A stretch of DNA of 64,000 bases, taken from NCBI GenBank assembly GCA_002812745.2, contig NCSJ02000027.1, positions 1-64,000 on the forward strand, written 5' to 3'. Positions 46,926 through 58,185 of this stretch are shown piece by piece. Every line of letters starts with the position of its first letter. Positions within the stretch are counted from its first letter, which is position 1. Source of the DNA: Scytalidium lignicola. Lineage: Eukaryota > Ascomycota > Leotiomycetes. The position numbers and the translations under genes are program-made. Below the pieces are notes generated by a model. That model saw nothing but the letters and a program-made list of their open reading frames with translations, searched no databases and had not been told where the DNA came from.

Positions 46926-48613
46926 ATGGGTTCCAATATGGTGGTAAAGCAAAAGCTCCGACGTAGTAAAGGATGTGAGCAGTGCCGTCGACGTCGAGTC
47001 AAGGTTAGTCAATCGGACAATTACTAATTCATTTATATATTTACTGTTCCATTCTAATGAATATATGGTCTAGTGCGACGAGCATCCTGTCCGCTGTCAA
47101 GAATGCTCACGACTCCGACTGTCTTGCTCTGGGCCTATCTCTGGCTCAATCTTTGTTGAGATGAACCCTAGCTTAGCCTATGGTTCTCACACCTCTTCAA
47201 ATATCAAGAAGAATGAATTTCTCAGAGGCTTCTGCCATCGCCAACGACTCTCACCAAGTATTGACAAGAGGAAATCCCAAAATCTCATGATCCGCTCGCA
47301 ACCTTTTCAGTCTATTAGATCTGGATCAGCTATTCAGGTATTGGCGAGCGCCCCTTTGAAAGTGGTAACTCCAGGGTCGGCAACGATACATCTATTCAAA
47401 ACACCTAATCCATTACCTCTGCCAAAAGATTTGCGCTATCTATTCGATCATTATTTTAATCGAACTGCGATTATCCTATCACCCAGGCATGGCCCCGCAA
47501 ATCCCTTTATCAGACATGTGCTTCCTTTAGCTTGCAGTGATGAGATGGTTATGCGACTGGTCTTATGTGTTAGTGAAGCGCATCTATGCACTACTAGAAA
47601 CACATTAAATGGACCAACTGTCCTAAATCACTACACCTCGGTTTTAAGTCACCTGCGGAGCAGGATTGCACTGGTGATTTCAGGACAAGATTTGAATCCT
47701 CTTCCGTCTCTACTGTGTAGCCTACTCTTATGCCATGTTGAGGTTTGTTTTCCATCAAAGCAAGCTAATAGCAACTAACTAAAAAACTTAGTCAATCTCG
47801 GATCTCAACCAAGGAGCTATCTTTCAACATCTTATAGCAAGCACACACCTAGTGCATGTTATGCTCACATATTCCAGTCAACCTATGGGCGAATTACGAA
47901 CCTTTTTGCTTGGACTACATGCATATTTGATCTCTATGGCCCATATAACTCCAAATATACCTTTACGATACCTTGTGTCAAGTGTTGAGCCTGGAATGGA
48001 TGCAATTGGTGCGTGCGCATACGCTGGGGCAATCCTCCATCATACCCGGGCTTTGTTCGAGCTCATACCTCGGGTATCTCGATTAGGACACGATCGGATC
48101 GTAGAAAAAGAGTTGCAGATGGATACATCAAGGTCACTATTTACCTATAATTTGTTAGAACTCGAGATACAAAGCTTAGATATCGGAGCAAAACTGACCG
48201 ATAAAAGAGAAGAGGTTTGCAAGATGGACATTGCTTCAAGAATATACCAAGGAGCTCTTTTGATATATTTGCACACAGCATTTTATGCTTCAAATACTAC
48301 TGATTTGGGTCTTTGGAATCGAGTAGATTCCTTGATAAATGAATTACTGCCACTGGTGGATATTCTAAGAGATTCGGCAGTTGTATCGATGATGCTGTGG
48401 CCTTACATCATTATAGGATCCTGCTTGCGCAACCAAGAGCAACAACTATATCTCAAAACCCAAATTCTATCATCTTCCTTGCAGATGGCAGGTCTGTTCA
48501 GTGCGGTAAAGCTCTTGGATTGCTTGTGGCAGACCAACTCTATTGAGATGTATGGCCCATTTGGCTTGGGTTTGGTCATGAAAACTCGCGGGATAATAGT
48601 TTGTGATGATTAA
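46926..48613 (+). CDS. Zn2Cys6 transcription factor
   Basis: Exons 46926-47003, 47074-47742 and 47792-48613 join in phase to 522 residues. The zinc cluster is C17, C20, C27, C34, C37, C44, in the context KGCEQCRRRRVKCDEHP, and is split between exons 1 and 2. The rest carries helical segments of the Fungal_trans_2 type, such as LRYLFDHYFNRTAIILSP and the downstream LLCSLLLCHVE. It lies between the SDR at 44.3 kb and the broken ABM-like gene, so it may regulate this group. It is intact. Confidence 0.9.
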
Positions 48614-49341
48614 ATCCTTCCTTCGGGATGGAAGAAATGGCTATTCTCAACCATTAAGTAAATTCATAATACATACAATCTTGTTCAAGATCAATAGCTT
48701 TACGGAAGTGTGACTGGTTTCCAGGATAGATGAATTCTTCAAGTGCAAAGATCTAACATCACTGAAGTGGCGGAGGTCTGAATCTATTAACTTTGATTGT
48801 CTGATCCCAAGGAATATTTGCGTTCGATTGGTGGTTATTTTTTTTTAGCAAACACATTCAATTTGACTGGAAATATCTCGAAATGAGAAAGTAGTATTCT
48901 ACGCTGAGTGATAATATCTACGTTGTGCTTTAACCTATTTGACTAGTCTCCAAATGGCTGAACCAATTTTCTTGCTATGGACTGACTGGTAGGCAGAATT
49001 GGGACGCTACCTGCGCTACGAGCGTTTCTCAATCTAGCAATGAACGCGACGTGCATGGTTTCTCACATCAGCCCATAACTCCGGCTTTAAACCATGGTAT
49101 GGAGAGCGAATTGGGAAGAAGCCTCCATTGTTTTTTAATTATATTTTAACAAGTGGATGAGTTATCCCTCCTTTAAATGTTTGATGAGCAATTTAGGAAA
49201 TTGACACGATTGGGCTGTTATTCCATATTATTCTTCGATTATGGTTCAAGAATGAATACATTTTTAGTGAAGATCCCTGAAACGCATATAAAGCCGATAT
49301 ATCACTTTGTTGAGTAATTATTCAATTTTTTTTTACACTTT
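48614..49341. other. Intergenic region
   Basis: No gene is seen. There are poly-T runs at 48838-48846 and 49326-49334. Confidence 0.45.
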
Positions 49342-50075
49342 GTGCATTTAAAATTTCTAGTAGCAATTAGAGCATCTATATCTGATGCAGAATGGCAATC
49401 ATTGAATTTGCAACCATCACCTTCAAAAAAAAATGTGCAATCTCAAGGCGTACCAGCCACGAGCCAAATTTTCATTTCTGTTCTCCGCTCTTGTCTAGCT
49501 CACCTGTCTGCTGCCGATGGCGCTCATGGATTCCATTTCCTTGTTACAGATGCAGATGACGATGACCAAATCGACTCCGATAAGATGGCTTTGATCGGTA
49601 ACTGGCAGACCGTATCCCAGCATGCGTCGTTTCTTCAACTGGAGCCGCGGGGCTACTTCTTAAGGAACTCGAGCCTTGGATCTTGGTTGACGAGGTGCAT
49701 CATGTTGACGCTTCTTCGTGCTCAGTGAATTCCCCCGGCCCTTTTTTCTCTGGTGACCATTTAAGGACAGCCTTGTTCCACGTCAAGTCCGACTCTGGAG
49801 AAGGATTCCAAAAAGCAGCGGATACTCTGAAGAATGTAGTTGGAGGTTGGAAGATAAAGAAAGGCGAGCAATTCACAAAGGCAGAAAATATTGTCAGAGA
49901 ACAATTGAGGCAATCTGCTAGGACTCCAGTCGATGATAGCAGTAACGTAGATGATATCTGGGTATGTTTCTTTGGAGATAAGGGCGCCGAATCTGTGAAA
50001 ATTTTCACTAAGAATGTTGAAGATTTGGGATTAGTGGAAAAGGTTTATTTTAATGTGTTCCAAACATTGGTTTAA
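49342..50075 (+). pseudogene. Antibiotic-biosynthesis-monooxygenase-like gene with a frameshift
   Basis: Two overlapping frames (49342-49728 and 49683-50075) read as one protein if the frame changes by one base near 49640-49660. The first half has FHFLVTDADDDDQ and GNWQTVSQHASFLQ, as in ABM-type dimeric alpha-beta-barrel proteins. The second continues with LLLKELEPWILVDEVHHVDA. The usual ATG start is missing upstream: only GTG at 49342 opens the frame. A frameshift plus a missing start suggests decay, though a homopolymer error could explain the frameshift. Function in this family ranges from heme or quinone oxidation to polyketide tailoring. Confidence 0.6.
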
Positions 50076-50705
50076 AAAATATTAATTTATTAAATTGACA
50101 AGCGATAATAATGATTGATCTTTATGAAAGCATTTGAATTAAGAGAAGACATATCAAGTTGTACATAATCCGAAGATCACTATTCCCATGTGCTCAAAAC
50201 TTGGCCATGACGTCCTAGGTGCAAGCCCACAACTCCAGGGCAAGCTTCAGGCTTTTCTCAGTTTTGTCTAGTCAATCGTTGCTCAACCTCACGACTAGCA
50301 TGTAGTATCCCCCGTTTACCAGCTCATTGTTCTTTGCGCCTGCCGCTACCCAGAGCTGGCTGGGGCGGCCTTGCTTCTCCTCCATAATGGAGACACCCAG
50401 GAACCAGAATATGATTTTCATCATTATTATCGAATGATTTAAGGATAGTTCAAGTGTTGAGTGAGGCGACGTCTCACAGTATTCAAAGGCTTACCAAGTT
50501 ATTGCAAGTATTTCCGACGCTAGCAACAACTCCTGGTAAGGTAGCTTAACAACCAGCCTACATGATTTTATGCTCTCCCAAGTTAACATACATGTAACTT
50601 AAAAGCTATAAAAGACTCCGATGACATCCCATTTAACTATTTAAGGCCGAATCTGAAATCAGCAACAGAAAACATACTTCAGATCATTGAGCAGATTGCT
50701 TTAAA
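50076..50705. other. Intergenic region
   Basis: Upstream region of the second SDR; no gene is seen. The minus strand shows no open frame with features. Confidence 0.45.
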
Positions 50706-51568
50706 ATGAGTGACCGAGTTGCACTTATCTTTGGTTATGGACCTAATGTTGGAGTTGATGTTGCCACAGCATTCGCAGCACAGGGCTACAGAATGGCCGT
50801 GGTGTCACGCTCAGACAAGTATGCAAGCAGTACAAAGGACTATCTTCAGATCCAGGCGGATCTCTCAGACCCTTCCTCAGTTGAAGACATATTTTCCAGG
50901 GTGGTCAAAGAGCTTGGTGATCCAAGCGTCGTGATCTATAATGGTGTGTTTCTTTTTCGTTCTGCTTACACTATTAGGAAGNNAAAAAAAATCTAAGGAA
51001 CATATTGCTTCAATAGCTTCTGCCCTTAGCATGAACTCTTCAAGTCCTCTCAACCAGCAAATTGCAACTTTTCAATCCGATAACAATATTAATATTGTGT
51101 CTGCATACATAGCGGCACACTTGGCCGTAAAATCTTTTGCCTTATTATTTCCAGATTCGTCGAGAACATTCATTTATACTGGCAATAAGCTTCCATTTAT
51201 GGTCGTACGACCACTATTGTCTCAGGGAGTAGGTAAAGCGGGTGCCGCACATTTAATCCATTACTTGGCAGAAGAATACAAAGACCATGGTTACAAGTGA
51301 GTCTTAAGAGTGGAATAACAAATCGACTGTAAATAAATGACGACTGCTTAGATTTTACTTTGCTGATGAGCGAAAACCTGATGGAGACCCAGTCTATAGC
51401 GCTATTAACGGCCCAGCTCACGCCGAGTTTTATATTCAATTGACTGAGGCTAAGACCCAGGGGCCATGGAACGCGACTTTTGTCAAGGAACAGGGTTACG
51501 TTAGTTTTTCTGAGACGGTGATTCATGATGCTGTTAATATGCAGTTAGACTTACCCAAGGCTGAGTGA
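50706..51568 (+). CDS. Atypical short-chain dehydrogenase
   Basis: Exons 50706-50943, 51017-51296 and 51352-51568 join in phase to 244 residues. ALIFGYGPNVGVDVA is a variant G-x-G-x-x-x-G cofactor motif. VVIYNASAL follows across the first splice, and SRTFIYTGN marks the active-site strand. The classical Tyr-x-x-x-Lys is not intact: the Lys in SQGVGK is preceded at minus four by Gln. YFADERKPDGDPVYSAINGP and TQGPWNATFVK end the protein. Similar fungal proteins are of unknown activity. The two Ns at 50982-50983 fall inside intron 1 and do no harm. Confidence 0.87.
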
Positions 51569-52276
51569 GACCTCTTTGATGTATGGTCCTAAATACGTCT
51601 ATTATAGTGTGCGCGAAAGCGGATTTACCGAACTGTGTCAGATATTAAATAACATCACTAGTCAGTCTAGAGAGTACCTGCATGTGAATAGCTGTGCATT
51701 ATCAACAGGAAATCAGAAGCCAGACATCCGAGTTCTAGGGCTATCGTGTAGGTTCCACCATGAATTTGTACAGTATATTGCGAAAGTCGAGTATTCGACA
51801 CTGTTTGTTAAAGTAGCGGTAGAGGATCTCTCAGATCATGGATGCTTACATGATCATGTAGCGCAATTGTGACACAAAGAGTTACCCTACCTCCGTAAGT
51901 TAAAGTTCGCGAATAGTTGCTGTCCTAATTAATCTAGTTCCATAAAGTGTCTCACAATTCGGATTACCATAGCAGAAATAAGGTTCGCGAATTGTTGCCA
52001 GCCTTCGGTAATCTAGCAATGATTGTAAATCGTCGGCCACCCTGTAGAAAAAAAAGCCGCATATGCGATTGGCCGACGATTAGCTTTACTTGTGAGCTTT
52101 AGTTGGGTGCGAGGAGCGCTTAGTTTATTATTGAAACTGAATTAGTAATTGAGAGAAGCTTCGTTGAGAAGCCTCACTTTATCTCTACCCTTTGGTGCAT
52201 GAACCACATTAGATTTACTTCGTAGGCCATACACAAACGCCGAATAGAGCGGCTGTCATTATGGAACTTGCTGAAT
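51569..52276. other. Intergenic region with tandem repeat locus 2
   Basis: Between the SDR and the next Zn2Cys6 gene. It contains the inverted-orientation repeat units at 51895-52015. An open frame at 51576-51872 has no recognised domain. Confidence 0.5.
51895..52015 (-). repeat. Tandem repeat family, locus 2 (78-bp period)
   Basis: Two units in the opposite orientation to the other loci. GTTCGCGAATAGTTGC (51905) and GTTCGCGAATTGTTGC (51983) are the reverse complement of the core. The end CCTTCGGTAA mirrors the TTACGGAAGG start seen at 43771. Confidence 0.7.
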
Positions 52277-54088
52277 ATGGCACCATACCAAATGGATTCA
52301 AAGCAACAAGAAAATGGCAGACAACAATCTTGCTGGACATGCAAAGGTTCTTAGCAGAAGCTATTGAGCACAAGTCCTGGAAACAAGCAATTTCTAACAT
52401 CATAACAGATCGCAAAGTCCGATGTGATAAATTTTCCCCAATCTGCCTCAATTGCATGAGGGGGAGAAGGACATGCGTCCGTTCCATGGTGCGATTATCA
52501 TGGCCTGAAACTAAAAATCGCCGTCGATTTATTACTCCGGATAACAAACTTCTCAACTTTAAACCAGAAACACAAAGAAACGGAATATCCATTTTTCTTA
52601 ACACGTCCCACTGGGATATAACACTGCAGATGGAACTAGAAAAGGGAGGGAGTTCTCGTATTGTCTCACCCTTTTCTATCATCCACACATTTGCTGATAC
52701 ATTTTAGCTGCACACTTTAACGCCTGGTCATCTGAAGCGCCAAGACAGCTTTTTCAGATTCCAAGAACTGGTCCAGAAAAGCAGACTCTGCTGTCATATT
52801 GTAAGTTATAGCGTAATGGACTTTACCATATAACTAGTGGCACAAAAGACTTAGACCCAATAGTTGATAGCAGCATATCAAATCTTCTAGCTCCATTTGG
52901 AGATAACAGTAAAATCTCGCACGCACTCTTGAGGATTGCTTTTTCAGATGAATCTCCTGCATCCAGTGCTGTTCTTCATGGAATTCTTGCCCTGTCATCC
53001 TTAAAATTGTACGGGAGTGCAGGCGCTTCGTCATTCAAAAACAGAGCAATATCGATGCTTTCTATTTCGTTGGGAGGGGAGATGGATATTGGCAAGGGTT
53101 TGCGCGTTCTTACTGCAAGTCTGTTGTTGAGCTCATATGAGGTGAGATCAAAGCTGTTGTGTGAGTTTACTGAAACCTGACTCTTGCAAAGATCTCCAGC
53201 ACCACGGAGCCCCCTATTGACTGGACATTCTATGTATGCGGAGCAATCAAGGTTGCAAAGGTGATGTCTATTCCACGGATTTTAAATAGCGAAGAAATAC
53301 TTCTGCTCGACTGGTTATCTTGCCATACTCTCTTAGCTGAATTCAGTCAATTTCACTGGATTCAACATGAATCATGCGTGTACCGTCAGCCGTGCCGAGA
53401 CGATCCACAGTTAACAATTATCTACTCACGCATCCCTGACAGGTCACGTGTAAGCTGAGCAGCCTAGATCTATATTTAATAATGATCATCACTAACTCAA
53501 GTCTAGATTCTGACCTTCCTGGGATGCTCTTTGGAGTTCTTAGACATACTGTCATCTATTTACTCCCTTGTGTTACCTCCAACTCATCCTCATTTCCTAT
53601 CCGAAGCACACAAGCAACAACTAGCGAATCTAGAGCTGAGTCTTCTATCAATACAGCAGCACAGCGATATTTCTACGCTTACTTTTCCAGAAAAGGGAAC
53701 AAGAATAAATCGGGTTGCAGAGCTATATCAACTTGCAGGACTAGTGTATCTTCATAGGGCTGCACGAAGAACACGGATAAATTTTCCGCCGACAGAAACA
53801 TTAATAGAAAAAGCTTATAGTATTGTAGAGTGGCTTGGATACTGTGAAGCTTTATGGCCACTGTTTATTATTGGGTGCGAAGCTAGGTCGGATGAACACA
53901 GACTGAAAATCTTAGAGATATTTTCAGCAACATTGGAGCTACAAGACACTGGAAAGATCAGATCGATTAAGAAAATGATCGAGGCAGCTTGGGTGCAGGA
54001 TGATTTATGCGAAGAAAGAGAAATTGATTACCCATCAAGAATTAACGCTCTAATGAGTGCTCATCATATCCTTCCAGCATTTGTCTAA
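52277..54088 (+). CDS. Zn2Cys6 transcription factor
   Basis: Exons 52277-52346, 52409-52657, 52708-52800, 52849-53141, 53192-53449 and 53507-54088 join in phase to 514 residues. The zinc cluster is C19, C22, C29, C36, C39, C46: CWTCKDRKVRCDKFSPIC spans the first splice. LLAPFGDNSKISHALLRIAF starts the effector domain, and WLGYCEALWPLFIIGCEA near the end is typical of Fungal_trans_2 regulators. The exon 3 to exon 4 acceptor could be 52848 or six bases later; both keep the frame. It is the second regulator in the 44-56 kb group. Confidence 0.85.
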
Positions 54089-54648
54089 GAGTATAAATTT
54101 TAATGGATGATAATGCCACAGCAAATTTCAATTCTTCGATATTACTTTGTACACTGACTCGGTGAACTTTATTCCTTACAAGGGATTCAATAATCTTTCA
54201 TACCACATTAAAGGCAATCATCTACCTTTTGCAATATCGATAAAACAGCGTACCGAGTTAACCAGCTATTACGGAAAACTAATAATAATTCCCGAATTTT
54301 ATTTCTAATATAAAATCTGAATTGTGACATACTTTATGAAATTGGATTAACTAAAGCTAGCAACTATTTGCGAATCTTATTTTCTAATGAAGTATAATAA
54401 TCTAAATTGTGAGACAATCTATGGAATTGGGTTAAGTAAAGCTAGCAACTATTCGCGAACTTTAACTCTGGTGCGTGATTTAACCTGAAATTGCAAACCA
54501 TGTGATATATATAGACTAAAGCCTTGGCGTATTGACATATATTATTCAGTAATACTGGAGTTAAATAGCTATAGTATATAAGGACAACGTAGTATACGAG
54601 AAAAAAAAGTAGGGCTGTACCTTTTTTCTAGACGAAATACTATTCAAT
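54089..54648. other. Intergenic region with tandem repeat locus 3
   Basis: Between the Zn2Cys6 regulator and the MDR reductase. It holds the 85-bp repeats and the reductase promoter. Confidence 0.5.
54258..54475 (+). repeat. Tandem repeat family, locus 3 (85-bp period)
   Basis: About two and a half units. Two clear copies start at 54341 and 54426 with ATTGG(A/G)TTAA, followed by AAAGCTAGCAACTATT(T/C)GCGAA. A partial unit precedes them from 54258. Units share AATTGTGA(G/C)A-type spacers with locus 2. Confidence 0.75.
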
Positions 54649-55997
54649 ATGACTGGAACCACGTTCAAATCCCTCATCCTAGCCAAGCACCCCAAGACGA
54701 ACATTGTTCCTGGCGAGACCTTCAAACTGATTACGAACCCAATCTTCACAACAGACGACCTTAAAGATGGCCAAGTCCTTTTGGAGACACTATACATCTC
54801 CATCGATCCAGCAATGCGAGGATGGATCGATGAAGGTACGTAGGCATACACGCAGGAATTTAATGCAGTCTTCATTCTTCATCTATAAAGCTAACAGGTA
54901 TAGGTTCAACCTCTTATCGCCCTTCCGTAGAAATTTCTGTGAAAATTGGGGATATAATGGCTGGGGTTGTAATTGCGAACGTCCTTGCTTCTAAAGCCTC
55001 AACCATCTCCGTAGGACAGAAGGTTTTTACGTTCAATGCTGGATGGGCCGAGCTTGCAATTACGGACGCTGCGAACGTAACTGTGATAAACCTTCCCAGT
55101 GGCTCCAAACTTACCGACAGCCTAGGTATTCTAGGATTCTCCGGGTTATGCGCCTATTTTGGATTAGTTAACGAGGCAGAAGTCAAGGCTGGTGACTTTG
55201 TCGTAGTCTCCGGCGCTGCCGGTGCAATTGGAACTGCTGCTTGCCAAATTGCCTTATTAAAAGGTGCGAAAGTACTAGGTACTGTGGGGACAGATGATAA
55301 GATCAACTATTTGAAAGATCTGGGTTGTGACGCATTGAATTACAAAGACAAAGATTTCGCAAAGAAGTTTGAGGAAAAGACGGATGGACTCCTCATTAAT
55401 ATTTTCTTTGACAATGTAGGTGGCAAGATTCTGGATCTTGCATTGAGTAGAGCAAAGCCGCATGCAAGATTTATTCTCTGTGGTGGTGTGTTTAAGCGTT
55501 ACTCTCGACGACTAAGTAGTTGATTGCTAATGCTTTGTAGCCACCAGCTTGTATAACTCTGGGAACACGGCGATAATTGAGGTAATTCTCCCTACGATGG
55601 AGATTTCATCTCAGTATATATCGCTGACAATTACAATTACAATAGAACTATCTGGACATTATTTTTAAGAGTGTCCGGTAAATTGCTACCTCTTAAATCA
55701 AAGTACATAATACTAATATCCACCAAGCTTACAAGGCTATTTTATGAACAAATATGCAAATAAATTTGCTGTTACTACCGAGATTCTCGCACAGTGGCTA
55801 GCGGAAGGTAAACTGAAGCGCAGCGAGACTATTGTCAAGGGTGGGCTAGCCGTTGCTGAAGAAGCGCTCGCTGGTATATTTACAGGAACCAATACCGGTA
55901 AGCCTACGAGTTGGCAATTTGTCTGGAGAGCTCATGATTTGCTGACTATGACCTACCTATAGGCAAGATGCTTGTTCAAGTCAAGGAGGAGAACTGA
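54649..55997 (+). CDS. NAD(P)-dependent MDR reductase (PTGR/LTB4DH-like), one frameshift
   Basis: Exons 54649-54835, 54898-55485, 55541-55581, 55704-55897 and 55963-55997. Ignoring one base at about 55731 gives 347 residues, normal for zinc-free medium-chain reductases that reduce alkenals and related double bonds. SIDPAMRGWIDEG and YISIDPAMR are the family start. SGAAGAIGTAACQIA binds the cofactor, FFDNVGG follows, and WLAEGKLKRSETIVKGG is the usual C-terminal motif. Every splice phase fits. Only STKL to LQGYFMNKYANKF needs a one-base correction (CTTACAAGG). This is either an inactivating mutation or a sequencing error. Confidence 0.8.
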
Positions 55998-57226
55998 GGG
56001 CACAGCTAAACTTAGACTTCGTCCCTTTAATGGTAATTTAAATTAGGAGTTTAATCCAGTTCTATTCAGACCAGTGACTATTTTGCCTACCAATAATTCC
56101 TATTATAGCGGCTTGTTCTCAGAGACGGCGTCCAATTAGCCATAATACTATCCAACACCACTCCATCTAATGCTAGCCACCTTTACCATTAGTTAACAAG
56201 AGTATAAAATCCCTTCATCGCCGGCGATTCAGCTATCTTAATAATTTCCCCCTCACTGGACTCAAACTACTTTGCCTGCTCCTGGTGAACTAGCCTAAAC
56301 AATTTAACAGCATCTCCAACTCCCTCCTGCTTTTCTAGCTGTTCTCTCTCCCAACAAACATCAAATCATCGATTGAGTGTGCTTGACTACGAAAATCATT
56401 ACAACAGATTCCGGTTACACATAGCACTTCTCCACAATCATATCCTTATATATTGAGGTGTAGGGAGATTTACTGGCCTTGTATTGTTTCACTATCAACG
56501 ATTTCTTGTAAACCAAGTTTAAATATAGTTTTATTATTATTATCCTTTATAGTCTCAAACCACTCCTACCAGGGATATTGAAGCTTGTTACTAAGGGTCT
56601 TTCTATTTGTCTAATACTTGAAATGTATTCTTGAACTACTTAATCATCGAAAGCAAATGATGTCGTATCGAGATGAACACTGCCAGTAGCATTGCTTGTA
56701 ATTACAATCGAGCGACCAAGACGTGAATGTCGAGCCTGAACCTTGCGTTAAGCCTTTAATATCTTCCTCAACTATCCAGGGGAGGATCTGAAACCTTTTA
56801 CTCCGTATTAACGATTATAGCTAAAAAGTCTGGTTCTATATCTGATTGCCGTTTAGCAGAGGAATGAACTGGAGCAAAGTTTGAGTGGACCACGCAATCA
56901 ACGTGCAATGATAGCGACTGTGTCACTATCACCACACCCAAAGGCTTAGACAATCTCTAGGGCTAGTGATGTTTGGATTGAGGTATCCTGGATAATAGTA
57001 AATTGGTGTATGAACGGTCTCAAAAGTGCGGCCTCCTACCAACTAAAACTTGCAAAGAGTGACACAATCAGGATGAAGACTTGAGGATTCACTGGACAAA
57101 TATATACTTAGTGTCTGTTTGTGTTTATCTTACATTATGGGCTTAGATAAATTGGTAACTTATGTTATCGCAGGTTTTCCTCAGAATATAGCTTTAAGTT
57201 AAACCAACGATAGACTTCACCAGTCG
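55998..57226. other. Intergenic region
   Basis: About 1.2 kb. A decayed minus-strand reading near 56189-56400 can be followed for about 45 codons with an internal TAG, but I cannot name a family. Nothing else is seen. Confidence 0.4.
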
Positions 57227-58185
57227 CTATTCTGTCAATTGCAAAACCAGAGTCTCTAACTCTTCAACCCTTTTGCTGAGTCTTGAGATCACGTCCTTAT
57301 GTCTCTGTTCTTTGGCCATATCTAGATCCAAATGTAGCTCGATCTCATGACGCAGCTGGATTTCAGTAGATATTTTGAGCTCAGTTGTGTCAGAGCGTAT
57401 TAATTTCAGGATAATCGTAGTAAGATCTGACTCCGTGTTGAAGCAAAGATGTGCAGGGTCTTTAAAGCGAGCAGGTGTAGGAGTTGCATCAAGCTGCAAT
57501 GGTTGATGTTGAGGATTTGTACTCCGATTGGAAGTTGTATGAAGACGTGAAGTAGGAGTCGGCAATGATTCTGCGAAGCTCTTCAGTCTCTCGGCGGAGA
57601 CCTGTCCTGAAGAGGAAATTGGAGATACTTTTGCCACCTTTGGAGGCGGAGTCTCCCATTTAACCACAGGATTCGAGGAGCCACCAAGGTCCCAGCTATA
57701 TAGACCTTCAAGGGGCTCTGGGACATCGATAATTACCCGTTTCCTCTTTGCCTTGGTGAATGGTGTCTCCAGTGATGATCTGTCAGTGTCTTGCTTGTCT
57801 ATAGCTGTGCCTATAGACTGGGGTAGATCATTGTTGAGAATGTTACTCTTAGTTGGGGTTTGAGGAACCGGCTGAGGTCGTGATTTCTCTATCCATTCTC
57901 TTACCGCAGGCTCATCGTCCACCCAGATGAACGAACACTGCTCTTTATTGTTAGGACATCGCCAGACTGTATTTACTCTGGTTAGTTATGTATTCCCGAA
58001 AAGATAAGTGAGAAGACTTGCACTTCCTGCTATTGTTAACCCCGGTCNTTTTTTGTCGTGCGGCAGATTGCCGCCTCATCGCATTCGCATCGCCATTTAC
58101 CTTTTTTCAAGTACCCTTGTCCAATAGTTGAGTTTCCCACAAATTCGCTACTGCACTTATTATCTTGCTTCAGTTCAGCCGACAT
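57227..58185 (-). CDS. GRF-type zinc finger protein
   Basis: Exons 58022-58185 and 57227-57966 (minus) give 300 residues when the N at 58048 is dropped. The zf-GRF domain is near residues 30-75. WRCECDEAAICRTTKK and GVNNSRKFWRCPNNKEQC supply the Cys ligands, and CSFIWVDDE ends the domain, as in the GRF fingers of TOP3A, APE2 and NEIL3. These fingers bind single-stranded nucleic acid. The rest is Pro/Ser-rich with a basic KAKRKR patch (possible nuclear signal). A C-terminal coiled coil follows (KDVISRLSKRVEELETLVLQ). The intron begins GC (58021) and ends AG, and the codon for the Phe of SRKFW is split across it. Confidence 0.85.

Noticed and set aside
56189..56400. Minus-strand remnant with about 45 codons and an internal TAG
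   Set aside because: It reads like protein in places, but I cannot name a family, find a start or prove a second exon, so I did not list it as a pseudogene.
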